From assembly GCA_017536635.1 (NCBI GenBank), contig JAFXHA010000090.1, positions 1 to 34,799 on the forward strand: 34,799 nucleotides of DNA, in the 5' to 3' direction. Position numbers and translations under genes: made by a program. Shown piece by piece: positions 15,679-24,219 of this stretch (position 1 is the first letter of the stretch; each line of letters starts with the position of its first letter). The notes beneath the pieces were generated by a model. It ran no database searches and was not told where the DNA came from. It worked only from the letters and a program-made list of their open reading frames with translations. The DNA comes from Clostridia bacterium (lineage in GTDB: Bacteria; Bacillota; Clostridia; Oscillospirales; CAG-272).

Positions 15679-17928
15679 TTACAATCTGAACTGAAGCTCG
15701 GTTACAATGTTCGTTACGAAGCTTACCATCTTGCCAAGCAGCGATGTGAAGAGTATCGCAATAAACATAATAATTATCATTGCCAACAGTGTTCCAAAAA
15801 TAGTAAGAATGTTCTTACCCATCGAGTAGTCGTGAGTTACCTGCATTCCGAAGAATATCAGCATACCTGACCAGATATACGACGCGGTAAGCACAACGTT
15901 TACTATATCGACCTCTTCTGCGACTACGAAGTTAGTAGCAATGGTTGCGGGGATCATTATGAGGATCATAGGAACCAATGCGTAGCAGGTCGCAATGAAG
16001 ATATCCTTAAGGCTTCCTTCGCCGTCGAAGAGCGTTGTGAGACACCAGTTACCGATTACCCAAAGTGCAAGCGGTACGCAAACACTCAATACGCTTCCAA
16101 AGAAGGTATTATAAAGCTCCTGAGGATTTACGATATATCCTCTACCGATACCATTGTAATAGAATGCGACCAGGAGCGCGCCGAGTATCGTTACTGCAGC
16201 TCTAAGCGAACCTCTCTTTTCGTGCTTGAGGTCCCAGAAGCCGTCAAAGGGATGGAATATTACGTGGAATGCGTACAGGATCTCCTGACCGTAGGTTCTC
16301 TTTTCACCCGCGGTAGCAACTCTCTTGTTTACCTTCTTTGCCCAGCCCAAGAACTTGGAGCAGCCTACGCAGATCGCGATAACCGCAACGGGTATAAGAA
16401 GAATGAACTTAGAGAGCCAATCCTTTCTGAGCTCCTTGAAAGCTACCGAGTAGTTCTCAGTATCGTATGCCGCCTGATAATACTCTATTGCCATCTCAAG
16501 CTCATCGTTCTGGTAATAAGATTTACCGATTCCGATATAAGCTGTATCGAAGTTAGCGTTTCTCTTGAGGATCTCCTTCCAGTCTTCGATCGCGAGGTCG
16601 TAACGTCTGTTGTTCTGATTGTTCAGAGCGCCTATAAGGACGTTTCCGTACTCGGTTCTCTCATAAACGGTAAAGGAGCGAGCATCCTTGTCAAGAAGAA
16701 GCATCTTGTCACCCTGGTAAACGATAGCCGAAAGCTTTTCGGACGTAATATTACCAAGCTGATTTCCCTTATCGCCGAAGGCGAACAGGAGGTTTCCTTC
16801 GAAGTCATAGGTAAATACCTTACTTCTCTTCTGGTCGATTACAGACCAGGTCTTTTCGGGACCAACCGCTACGTCAACAAGCGTCGACGGTCCAAACAGT
16901 GTGTCCGAAACTCTGAGTCGAGCAAAGTCTATTTCACCGGAAGGCGGAAAGAATCCGTTACGTCTCATGATCTCGTCGCCCGCCGCGTTAAGCATCTTAA
17001 CGGGAGCGTAATCGCCGGACTTGGATCTGGAGTTGATCGCACTTGTTACGTTTTTCTCGTCGATCGAGCTTGTGGTGGCGTAAATAAAGTCGCCGGAAAG
17101 AGTTACATTATTAAATTCAGTAGATACGTACTGACGAGCCGACTTTCTCTGCTCCTCGGACTGGAATCTTCTCCAGATTCTGTCCCAAGCCGAGATAACG
17201 ACCTTCTGTGCGCCGACGAAGGATGTGAACTCACCCTCATCGGTCATAACGATAATTCCCTGATAAGTAGAGGACGAAACGACGTAAAGTCTTCCGTACT
17301 GGTCTACCGCTACGGATACGGGCTTATAAGCCGCTCCGTTATCAAAGAGCTCGGACTGCGGTGCGGGAATTACCTTGCTGAAGCTTCCGTCAAGGTTAAA
17401 GGTTACGATTCTGCTCGCGTTGGTGTCGCAGATGTATATTTGTCCCTTAACGAAGTCGGTTCCGACCATTCTGTCGGAAGTAACGAAGATACCCTTAGGT
17501 GCAGTCAGATTATCCTGAACGCCCTCACCGTTGATGAAGTCGTCAATAATGTACTGTAGCTTGTAGTATCTGTCGAGTACTACGATTCTGTTATTATCCG
17601 TATCTGCGATATAAACGTTACCCTTGTCGTCAGTCTCAATATCCGACGGATTATTGAGCTGTGCGTATATCGAAAGCTGCTTGCCGTCGATAATATTGGT
17701 GGGGTCAAGCTCGGGATAGAAGCTTGCAAGCTTTTCCAGATCGGAAAGGCCCATCTTCTGTCCGTCGATAGCTTTTACGGGAGTATACGCCGCGGGAGAT
17801 CCGAGCGCCGTACCCGATATCGAGTAGGTATACGTCTGATACGGCTCGGAAGCGCTTACACTCATAGGAAGAGAGAGAAGCATAACTATCGCAAATACCA
17901 AACAGATGATTGCTGTTAATTTTTTCAT
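15679..17928 (-). CDS. NHL-repeat beta-propeller / TPR / YIP1 membrane protein
   Basis: Multi-domain membrane protein, 749 residues. After a signal peptide (about 1-27, ending VSASE) come NHL-type repeats in the extracytoplasmic region (about 85-440), for example NPSDIETDDKGNVYIADTDN and GQIYICDTNASRIVTFNLDG. Two TPR-like helical repeats follow (about 455-530: YDLAIEDWKEILKRNANFDT and YYQNDELEMAIEYYQAAYD). A membrane segment lies near 533-553, then a C-terminal YIP1-like domain of about five helices (575-745). The gene lies between the first permease pair and the DUF5696-like gene with 14-bp gaps, so it belongs to the transporter operon. A propeller joined to a membrane domain suggests a scaffold or sensor. 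Its function is not established. Confidence 0.8.
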   Translation of the reverse strand: MKKLTAIICLVFAIVMLLSLPMSVSASEPYQTYTYSISGTALGSPAAYTPVKAIDGQKMGLSDLEKLASFYPELDPTNIIDGKQLSIYAQLNNPSDIETDDKGNVYIADTDNNRIVVLDRYYKLQYIIDDFINGEGVQDNLTAPKGIFVTSDRMVGTDFVKGQIYICDTNASRIVTFNLDGSFSKVIPAPQSELFDNGAAYKPVSVAVDQYGRLYVVSSSTYQGIIVMTDEGEFTSFVGAQKVVISAWDRIWRRFQSEEQRKSARQYVSTEFNNVTLSGDFIYATTSSIDEKNVTSAINSRSKSGDYAPVKMLNAAGDEIMRRNGFFPPSGEIDFARLRVSDTLFGPSTLVDVAVGPEKTWSVIDQKRSKVFTYDFEGNLLFAFGDKGNQLGNITSEKLSAIVYQGDKMLLLDKDARSFTVYERTEYGNVLIGALNNQNNRRYDLAIEDWKEILKRNANFDTAYIGIGKSYYQNDELEMAIEYYQAAYDTENYSVAFKELRKDWLSKFILLIPVAVIAICVGCSKFLGWAKKVNKRVATAGEKRTYGQEILYAFHVIFHPFDGFWDLKHEKRGSLRAAVTILGALLVAFYYNGIGRGYIVNPQELYNTFFGSVLSVCVPLALWVIGNWCLTTLFDGEGSLKDIFIATCYALVPMILIMIPATIATNFVVAEEVDIVNVVLTASYIWSGMLIFFGMQVTHDYSMGKNILTIFGTLLAMIIIMFIAILFTSLLGKMVSFVTNIVTELQFRL

Positions 17929-17942
17929 ATTCTCCTCCTAAA

Positions 17943-18818
17943 TTAGTCTTTCATACCACTCGAGCCCATCGTTTCGATGATGTTCGACTGTGTGATTATA
18001 AATACCGAAATGGGCACGAGCATCATTATAACGGTTGCCGCTGCACTCGCACCTGCACGCTTGATACCGCCCGCCGTGATCTGCTGGATCGCGTAGTTGA
18101 GCGACTTGAGCTGCTCGGAGTGAATGTAGATAGATGCGCCGGCATTCCAGAGATCCTGGAACGAGTAAACGATAAGCGTGAGCCAACCGGGCTTAACCAT
18201 CGGCATTGCGATGACCCAGAAGGTCTTGAGCTCACTCGCACCGTCAAGACGCGAGCTCTCAAGCACCGCATCGGTAACGTTGGTCTCCATAAACTGCTTC
18301 ATAAGGTAGAGACCGAGGGTAGATCCCCATGCGGGAATAATAATTGCCCAATAAGTATCAATTATTTGTAATGCACTCATAAGAATGAAGCAGGTAACTG
18401 CCGTAACTGTCTTATGGAACATAAGAGAGGTTCTTACGAGCTTAAACATCGACTTTCCGCCGGGGAATTTGATCTTTGCGAAAGCATACGCTGCAAGAGA
18501 CGAGAAGAAGAGGTTTCCGATAACGCCCGCAACAGAGGTAAATACCGTGTTGAAGATGTATCTTGAGAAAGGAACCAAGCTTCCGCTCATCAACGTAAAC
18601 AGATCCTTAAAGTTATTAAACGTAGGTTTAGCAACGTAAAATCTCGGAGGGAACATCCAAAGCTCATCCAAAGGCTTCAAGGACTGAATAACAACGTAAT
18701 ACATAGGAAGGAACATAAATATTCCGAAAATTACAAGAATGAATGTAATTCCTGCGTCTCCGCCTCTCGAACGGGCGAGCACGACTTTATGATTTCTTGT
18801 TCTTAATTTCTTTGCCAT
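17943..18818 (-). CDS. Carbohydrate ABC transporter permease, MalG-type (first pair)
   Basis: Inner-membrane permease, 291 residues and about six helices, with the EAA loop VLESSRLDGASELKTFWVIA near residue 205. Length and helix spacing are ordinary for the family. The ATG at 18818 is preferred: it follows the upstream stop by one base (TGATATG) and has AAGGTGG about ten bases before it. An in-frame ATG at 18854 inside the upstream gene lacks a ribosome site. It pairs with the MalF-type gene just upstream and probably serves the large binding protein encoded first in the operon. Confidence 0.93.
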   Translation of the reverse strand: MAKKLRTRNHKVVLARSRGGDAGITFILVIFGIFMFLPMYYVVIQSLKPLDELWMFPPRFYVAKPTFNNFKDLFTLMSGSLVPFSRYIFNTVFTSVAGVIGNLFFSSLAAYAFAKIKFPGGKSMFKLVRTSLMFHKTVTAVTCFILMSALQIIDTYWAIIIPAWGSTLGLYLMKQFMETNVTDAVLESSRLDGASELKTFWVIAMPMVKPGWLTLIVYSFQDLWNAGASIYIHSEQLKSLNYAIQQITAGGIKRAGASAAATVIMMLVPISVFIITQSNIIETMGSSGMKD

Positions 18819-18819
18819 A

Positions 18820-19767
18820 TCACGAGCCCACCTTTGAAAGAACCTTTTTAACAAGCATATTCGAGCCGATCATGACTGCGAAAAGCACAACCGCGATCGT
18901 AGACGAATAACCTATTTCGAAACGCTGTCCGCCGTAGTCATCAAGGTGATGGACTATGGTGTGCGCCGCGTAGTCAACCGACGGGAATCCGCAAAGTGCG
19001 GTAACAACGCCTCCGAAGCCGAAGGAGTTGGTAATTGCCATAACCGCACCGAACATAAGCTGCGGCTTCATGTTCGGCAGGGTGATGAACCAGAATTCCT
19101 GCCATCTGTTTTTGATACCGTCAACCGCGCCCGCCTCAAACTGAGCCTTGTCGATTCCCTGCAAGCCCGCGATGAACGCGAGGAAGGAGGTTCCGAGCGA
19201 GGTCCAGAGTGCGACCACGATACAAAGCGGCATTACCCAATCCGCGTCCTCAAAGAACGCGATTTCCTTATTGATAACGCCAAGCTTCATCATCCAAGCG
19301 TTTGCCCAACCGTAAGCGTCACTCGAGAAGAGCGTCTGCCATACGAGGTAAACCTGACCCGAGATAGAGGGAGCGTAGAAGATAAGGGTTACGATCGCTC
19401 TGAGCTTGGGAGGCAGCTCGTTGATGAACCAAGCGATGATAAGTGACATAAAGTAGGATACAGGACCTACGATCGCCGCGAAGATAAGCGTATTCTTACA
19501 AGCGGTAATGAATATGTCATCATCAAGGAAAAGTCTTATGTAGTTGTCGAGCCAAACTATGTTCGGCATCTGAAGCATATTAAAATCCGTAAAGCTGATA
19601 AATATCGAAAGAACGACCGGCAAGACGGTAAAGCAGGTGAAGACCAGCATATAAGGGAGTATCATAAGATACGCTACCTTATTACGCTTCATCTCTTTCC
19701 AAGTCCACTGCCATTTCGTCATATCCTTACGAGCTACAGCCTTTTTTGTCGCTGTTTTCTGTGACAT
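18820..19767 (-). CDS. Sugar ABC transporter permease, MalF/LplB-type (first pair)
   Basis: Inner-membrane permease, 315 residues and about six helices. A basic N-terminus (residues 1-30) leads to VAYLMILPYMLVFTCF, then LSIFISFTDFNML, a classical first-loop motif. The EAA loop, AQFEAGAVDGIKNRWQEFWF, is near residue 220. AAAAGGAGAAAG precedes the ATG. It lies 35 bp after the binding-protein gene and one base ahead of its MalG-type partner. It transports a glycan by family inference. Confidence 0.93.
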   Translation of the reverse strand: MSQKTATKKAVARKDMTKWQWTWKEMKRNKVAYLMILPYMLVFTCFTVLPVVLSIFISFTDFNMLQMPNIVWLDNYIRLFLDDDIFITACKNTLIFAAIVGPVSYFMSLIIAWFINELPPKLRAIVTLIFYAPSISGQVYLVWQTLFSSDAYGWANAWMMKLGVINKEIAFFEDADWVMPLCIVVALWTSLGTSFLAFIAGLQGIDKAQFEAGAVDGIKNRWQEFWFITLPNMKPQLMFGAVMAITNSFGFGGVVTALCGFPSVDYAAHTIVHHLDDYGGQRFEIGYSSTIAVVLFAVMIGSNMLVKKVLSKVGS

Positions 19768-19802
19768 GTACTTCTCTTTCTCCTTTTTAGATTTTATCTA
19801 CA

Positions 19803-22800
19803 TCATTTATACGCTTCATACGTTTCAAGTGCATCAGCTGCGCTCTCAAGATCCGAAACGACGCCTGCGAACAGCGACGAATCAAGCTCTGCAAGTGCAT
19901 CCGACATACTTCTTATGGAAGCATAGTCCTCGGTCTCGTAGCCTTCGATCAACTTGAGCAGTCCGTTGCATACATCGTCATACGCTGCCTTGTAATCGTC
20001 GGACTCACGGATCTCAAGAAGCTTAGTTTCAGCCTCTTCCAAACGCTTCTCAGCGAGTGTCTGTCCGTCCTTGAGAGTTTCAAGTCCGAACTCCTCACGC
20101 TTACGTGTGATCTCAACGTTTATAGTTTTAATGTAGCTTTGAAGCTCGGTTACGGGATCAAGTCCGTCGTTGAAGGCGGAGAGGAACGCGAACTTCGTGT
20201 AACGGTCGATAATGTAGCTTCCGGGGTAGTTAGGAACTGCTGCGAGGTTGTTGAACTGAAGCTGGAGCTGTTCGTACTCCTCGTCGGTCCAAGGCAAGCT
20301 CTCAAGCGCTGCCTCGTTAGCAGTTGCGTGCTTTGCGGAAGGTCCAAGTATTGCAACCATCTCGTTAGAGTAATCTATCTGACACTGTGCGCCTACGTGC
20401 CACTTAAGGAACTTCCAAGCGCCCTCGAGGTCCTCACAGCCGTTGATGATCGAAATAGCGGTCGCGGTGGAAACCGAAACGTTGTTGATTCCGCCGTCCT
20501 CGGTAGCATATCCGGGCATCGGATAGAAGCTCCAGAGACCCTCGATCTCGGTAGCGAATACCTTGAGCTGGTTGTAGGTTGCGGTATATGTAGCAAATCC
20601 TATAGGCATCTCACCCGTTCTGAAACGGTTCGGGAAGTCATATTTATAGGGGAATGAATATTCGGTGAACATTGCGCACATCGTATCGAATGCATCAAGT
20701 GCGACGTTGGAGTCGAGGTTGATTCTCATACCGCCGTCAGCAAAGAGCTCACCGTCCATCTGATAGAGGAAGATCTTACAGTCGTTATGCATTGCGATCT
20801 GCATGTTATTTGCCTGGAGTATCGGAATTGCTTCCTTTACGTCTTCCCAGGTCTTAGGAATATCAATATTGAGGTCTGCGAGAATGTCCTCACGAACGAA
20901 CATCATATTAAAGTTCTGCGTCTCGGGCAAGCCGTAGGTGTGAAGCTGTCCGTGTCCGCATTTGTAATGCTCCTCGTAGTTTCCGTTCTCGCCCGCACAT
21001 TCGATCTGAAGAACCATCATAGCCGCCTCGTTGAATTCAGCGGTCGCAGCGTCGAGCTCTTCCGCACTTACGATCTCATCAAGAGGAGTAAGCGCGCCAC
21101 GAATCGCGTAGTTTATAACGTCTCCCTGTGCGATACCGATATAAACGTCAGGTCCCATTCCCGAAAGAATAGAGGGGAGAAGCGTTGCTCCTGCAACGAG
21201 CTTAAGGTTTACAGCTACGTTGTAGTGAGGGGTGAAATCGTCGTTGATAAGTCCGCGGATAACCTGAGACTGATCACGACCGTATGCAAGCCATACCTCG
21301 ACCGACTCGTTCTCGTCGATCTCCTCCATAGCACCCATTCTGTCATAGTTTCTGAAGAAGCTCTGGAAGAAGCTTCCCATCTCGTATGCAAAGGACTTGA
21401 AGAAGCCTGCCTTAGCCGCAGGAAGCTCATCGTCGTCTGCGGGCTGGATAACAAGGAAGTCAAGTGTAAGGGGCTGCGTCTTAGCATCGCCGACCCAGGT
21501 ACCGAGCGAACCGATATACGTCTTGAGCTGCTCGAGGTTCTTAGCGATAGCGTTATCATCCTTACCCATCGTGTCAAGAAGTCTTGATACCTGATCGAGA
21601 GTTGCGGTCATCGAGCTTCCCTTGATGTTCGAGCTTTCGTTAAGCTCCTTGGAAACTGCCTCGAGGACGCCCTTCTGCTTGATCATATCTCTCTTGGTGT
21701 CAGGCATTACTCTTGAGAATCCGTAGTCGCGGTACTCGTCGGGGGTGGTTCCCGTAAGCTTCAGTATGTTAAGGTAATCGGCGTTGATGTTGTCAAGCGA
21801 TTCCTGAACTCGTCTTACGATATCACCCATTTCACCGAGCGATACCTCAAGTCTCATCGTATAAACGACGCCTTCCTCAAAGTAGAACTTGAACTTGGTG
21901 TCGTTTGCATCGGTAAGCATTCCCGACTGCCAATCAGACGCGTAAGAGAACTGAAGTCTGGACGCTTCCTCAAAGGGAACGCCGTCGTAATATCCGTCCT
22001 CGCCCTCAGCAAGCGTTTCGTCGCTGTAAAGGTAAAGGATACGGGACGTATACATACCTTCGAGCGTGCTCTGCTTGAAGCGGGTAGCTATCTGATACAT
22101 ACCGCTCTTTTCAACAGAGAACTGATACTCTATCCACTGGCTGGCGTTCTGCCACTTATCACCGCCAACGGTGTTAAGCACGGTTCTGTCGTTAGCCGCG
22201 GGAGAGTTGATAGCGCTCGTGTTATCGGATGCGGGGTAAATGGTCTGGGAAGACACAGCCGAGAAATACTCAGCCTCGATCTTTATCTTGCCCTCGCCGT
22301 CTCCCTTGCCCTCATACTTTGCAAGGTAATCGTCGTAGCTCATTCTATCCTCGTGAGGAATGAGCTTGATATCCGAAATAACTATAGGCTCGTTAACAGA
22401 CTCGAGCGAGACAGTAACCTCGCCGGTTTCCTCATCAGGACCTATAACAAACTCAAAGGTATCCTGCATAAAGCCGTTGGAATCCTTGAAGTTGTAGGTG
22501 GTCCAGCTGGGAGCCTGCTGCAAGCTCGCGCGGATCTCGTTAAGGTCGATATCGATGGTAAAGAATCTTACCGTCTGCTCATCAACGAGCTCTGCGATAT
22601 CCGATGTCCAATATTCCGGCATCGTATAAGAAACGCACTCAACGGTCTTTCCCTTGACCGTCTTCTCTACCTTTTCTGCCTTGATGCCAAGCTTCTCGGC
22701 AGCGCTTATGTAGTCCTGTGCGCTCTCGCCATCGGGAACCTCAAACTGTCCGTCGGGATATTCGTTTTTCCAGATCTTCGAAATGGTAAGGTATCTCGCC

Positions 22801-23327
22801 TCCGCAAAGGGAACCGAGCCGTTGATCATAAAGATCCTTTCGATAGATGCAGACTTGTTGGCAATGGGATAATAGTCGATAGCCAAGCTATACTTCTTAG
22901 CCTCCTCAATGCCGTCGAGCGTCCACGTAACAACACCGGAGCTGGGTGTGTAAAGTCCGGTTTTGCCGTCGAATTCATCAACGTAAGCTATCGTGCTCTT
23001 GTCAACCTTGTCAAGCGCATCAGCCTCGGTTGAAAATTCGTTCTCAACGAGTCCTTCCTCGTTGTAAACGACGCCCTTCTTCGAGACGTACGTCCAATTT
23101 TTAACCGCCGAAAAGATAAGCTCCTCCTCGGCAGCCTCGACATCCTTGTTGTCATCGACGTAGTCGTTGTACGAAATCGCATTTAACAGCTCTTTAATAT
23201 CGCTCGTCGTGATATCAGTAATGGACGAGTCGCCGCTTGCAGCGCCTACGCCCAGCGTACCGCAGCCGATAAGCATTATCGCAGCAAGCAAAAAAGCCGT
23301 AATTTTTTGAAATTTCGCCTTTTTCAT
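19803..23327 (-). CDS. Very large extracellular solute-binding lipoprotein with carbohydrate-binding-like N-terminal regions
   Basis: Substrate-capture protein for the ABC importer, 1174 residues against 400-550 for ordinary members. The signal sequence ends in a lipobox (MLIGC, Cys22), so it is probably lipid-anchored. Residues 50-340 form a beta-rich region of unknown family. About 347-475 resembles a carbohydrate-binding module (IKIEAEYFSAV through WIEYQFSVEKSGMYQIATRF). A helical stretch follows (500-650). The MalE-type binding domain is at about 670-1040 (ESVEVWLAYGRDQSQ, LLPSILSGMGPDVYIG, YGLPETQNFNMMFVRED, WEDVKEAIPILQANN). A helical tail closes it. The ATG at 23327 has AGGAGGAAG upstream; a farther in-frame start lacks one. 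It is the first gene of the operon. Confidence 0.9.
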   Translation of the reverse strand: MKKAKFQKITAFLLAAIMLIGCGTLGVGAASGDSSITDITTSDIKELLNAISYNDYVDDNKDVEAAEEELIFSAVKNWTYVSKKGVVYNEEGLVENEFSTEADALDKVDKSTIAYVDEFDGKTGLYTPSSGVVTWTLDGIEEAKKYSLAIDYYPIANKSASIERIFMINGSVPFAEARYLTISKIWKNEYPDGQFEVPDGESAQDYISAAEKLGIKAEKVEKTVKGKTVECVSYTMPEYWTSDIAELVDEQTVRFFTIDIDLNEIRASLQQAPSWTTYNFKDSNGFMQDTFEFVIGPDEETGEVTVSLESVNEPIVISDIKLIPHEDRMSYDDYLAKYEGKGDGEGKIKIEAEYFSAVSSQTIYPASDNTSAINSPAANDRTVLNTVGGDKWQNASQWIEYQFSVEKSGMYQIATRFKQSTLEGMYTSRILYLYSDETLAEGEDGYYDGVPFEEASRLQFSYASDWQSGMLTDANDTKFKFYFEEGVVYTMRLEVSLGEMGDIVRRVQESLDNINADYLNILKLTGTTPDEYRDYGFSRVMPDTKRDMIKQKGVLEAVSKELNESSNIKGSSMTATLDQVSRLLDTMGKDDNAIAKNLEQLKTYIGSLGTWVGDAKTQPLTLDFLVIQPADDDELPAAKAGFFKSFAYEMGSFFQSFFRNYDRMGAMEEIDENESVEVWLAYGRDQSQVIRGLINDDFTPHYNVAVNLKLVAGATLLPSILSGMGPDVYIGIAQGDVINYAIRGALTPLDEIVSAEELDAATAEFNEAAMMVLQIECAGENGNYEEHYKCGHGQLHTYGLPETQNFNMMFVREDILADLNIDIPKTWEDVKEAIPILQANNMQIAMHNDCKIFLYQMDGELFADGGMRINLDSNVALDAFDTMCAMFTEYSFPYKYDFPNRFRTGEMPIGFATYTATYNQLKVFATEIEGLWSFYPMPGYATEDGGINNVSVSTATAISIINGCEDLEGAWKFLKWHVGAQCQIDYSNEMVAILGPSAKHATANEAALESLPWTDEEYEQLQLQFNNLAAVPNYPGSYIIDRYTKFAFLSAFNDGLDPVTELQSYIKTINVEITRKREEFGLETLKDGQTLAEKRLEEAETKLLEIRESDDYKAAYDDVCNGLLKLIEGYETEDYASIRSMSDALAELDSSLFAGVVSDLESAADALETYEAYK

Positions 23328-23619
23328 AAATCTTCCTCCTGAATTTTTTTGTTTTGAGAGGTAACCCCCTCCAAGACTTGATGTTGCCATCAATGTTTTG
23401 ATTTTCCTTGCAGTGTGCGTCGCGACGCCGATCTGCGTCGGACGCCGAAGACGGCTTTCGTTTCACCGAGCATAGCCGCCGGCAACACCAAACCTCACTA
23501 AAACAGTGCGTCAGTACGCACCGCAATAACATTTTCCGCTGCTTTTATCCGCGTACGCAACCGCTCACCCAATGCGCGCACACGCGAGCAAAAGCCTCGA
23601 AAAATGCTCGAAAATCATT
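23328..23619 (-). promoter_or_regulatory. Long 5' leader of the glycan-type ABC operon
   Basis: About 290 nt separate the predicted transcription start from the first ATG. The leader is much richer in G and C than the flanking AT-rich spacer. It contains a short hairpin with a GCAA tetraloop on the minus strand (TTGATG-GCAA-CATCAA, 23378-23393) and several imperfect stems around 23405-23470. No known riboswitch class is recognised, and there is no obvious terminator with a U run, so regulation could be at translation or RNA stability, or absent. Confidence 0.4.
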
Positions 23620-23625
23620 GCACAT

Positions 23626-23654
23626 ATTTTAACATATATTGAAGCAAAAGTCAA
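23626..23654 (-). promoter_or_regulatory. SigA-type promoter of the seven-gene glycan-type ABC operon
   Basis: On the minus strand TTGACT (23649-23654) is followed after 17 bp by TAAAAT (23626-23631), each one base off consensus. No other promoter of similar quality was seen in the operon, whose internal gaps are 1-35 bp. No clear catabolite-responsive element was found near it. Confidence 0.75.
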
Positions 23655-24149
23655 GACGCCCTTTGGGGCGGCGACCGTCTGAGCGAAGTTCCCGAACGAC
23701 AAAAAATATTCTTTTTTTGACTAAATTTCGTCGTTTTTTATATGATTTTTTTCGTTTTTTGATCACGGTAAATCACATTTACTCGTGTTAAAGTCTATTT
23801 TTACAATACGCCACGATTTTTGTACATTTTGACAAAAGAGCCTTGCCGCCAAAATTATTTCGGTCTCGAAAGTAATTTTTCTTTACTTTTACAAAAAGTG
23901 TAAAAACTTTCTTTGCGTCATTTTTAACCATTTTATTTGTCAAAAATGCACAAATTTGGGAGCTTATTTTCTACACCTCGAAATCACAATTTTTTCACGT
24001 TTTTTGCGTTTTCGGTCAAATCAAGGTCGCAAATTTACCTTCAATGCACTTTTAAACCCCGTTTTTTACATTTTATTGCACAAGTTCCATATTTTTACAT
24101 CAGGCAGTTTTTTGCGTTTTTCCGAGCTCAAAAATAGATCAAAAATAGA
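23655..24149. other. AT-rich non-coding spacer
   Basis: About 500 bp with no convincing gene on either strand. It is dominated by T and A runs, with several short self-complementary stretches (such as TTTTACA-AAAAG-TGTAAAA near 23895). At its right end an 11-bp unit, AAAATAGATCA, is repeated almost three times (24130-24159). Any promoter or small RNA in it is not visible by eye. Confidence 0.5.
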
Positions 24150-24188
24150 TCAAAAATAGGCTGCCGGACAATCGTCCGACAGCCTATT
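24150..24188 (-). terminator. Intrinsic terminator of the suf operon
   Basis: On the minus strand a 15-bp stem (AATAGGCTG at 24180-24188 pairing with 24155-24163, continuing as CGGAC/GTCCG with one G-U pair) closes on a GATT tetraloop and is followed by a T run. It lies about 30 bp after the SufB/SufD-like stop codon. Confidence 0.88.
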
Positions 24189-24219
24189 CGGCAATATATA
24201 CAAATTGCACGTCAAAAGA

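Noticed and set aside
16222-17559. 445-codon plus-strand frame opposite the NHL/YIP1 gene
   Set aside because: No ribosome site or domain; the minus strand has a signal peptide, NHL repeats and membrane segments.
23408-23632. 74-codon plus-strand frame in the leader of the transporter operon
   Set aside because: No ribosome site, odd composition, and antisense to the predicted leader and promoter.
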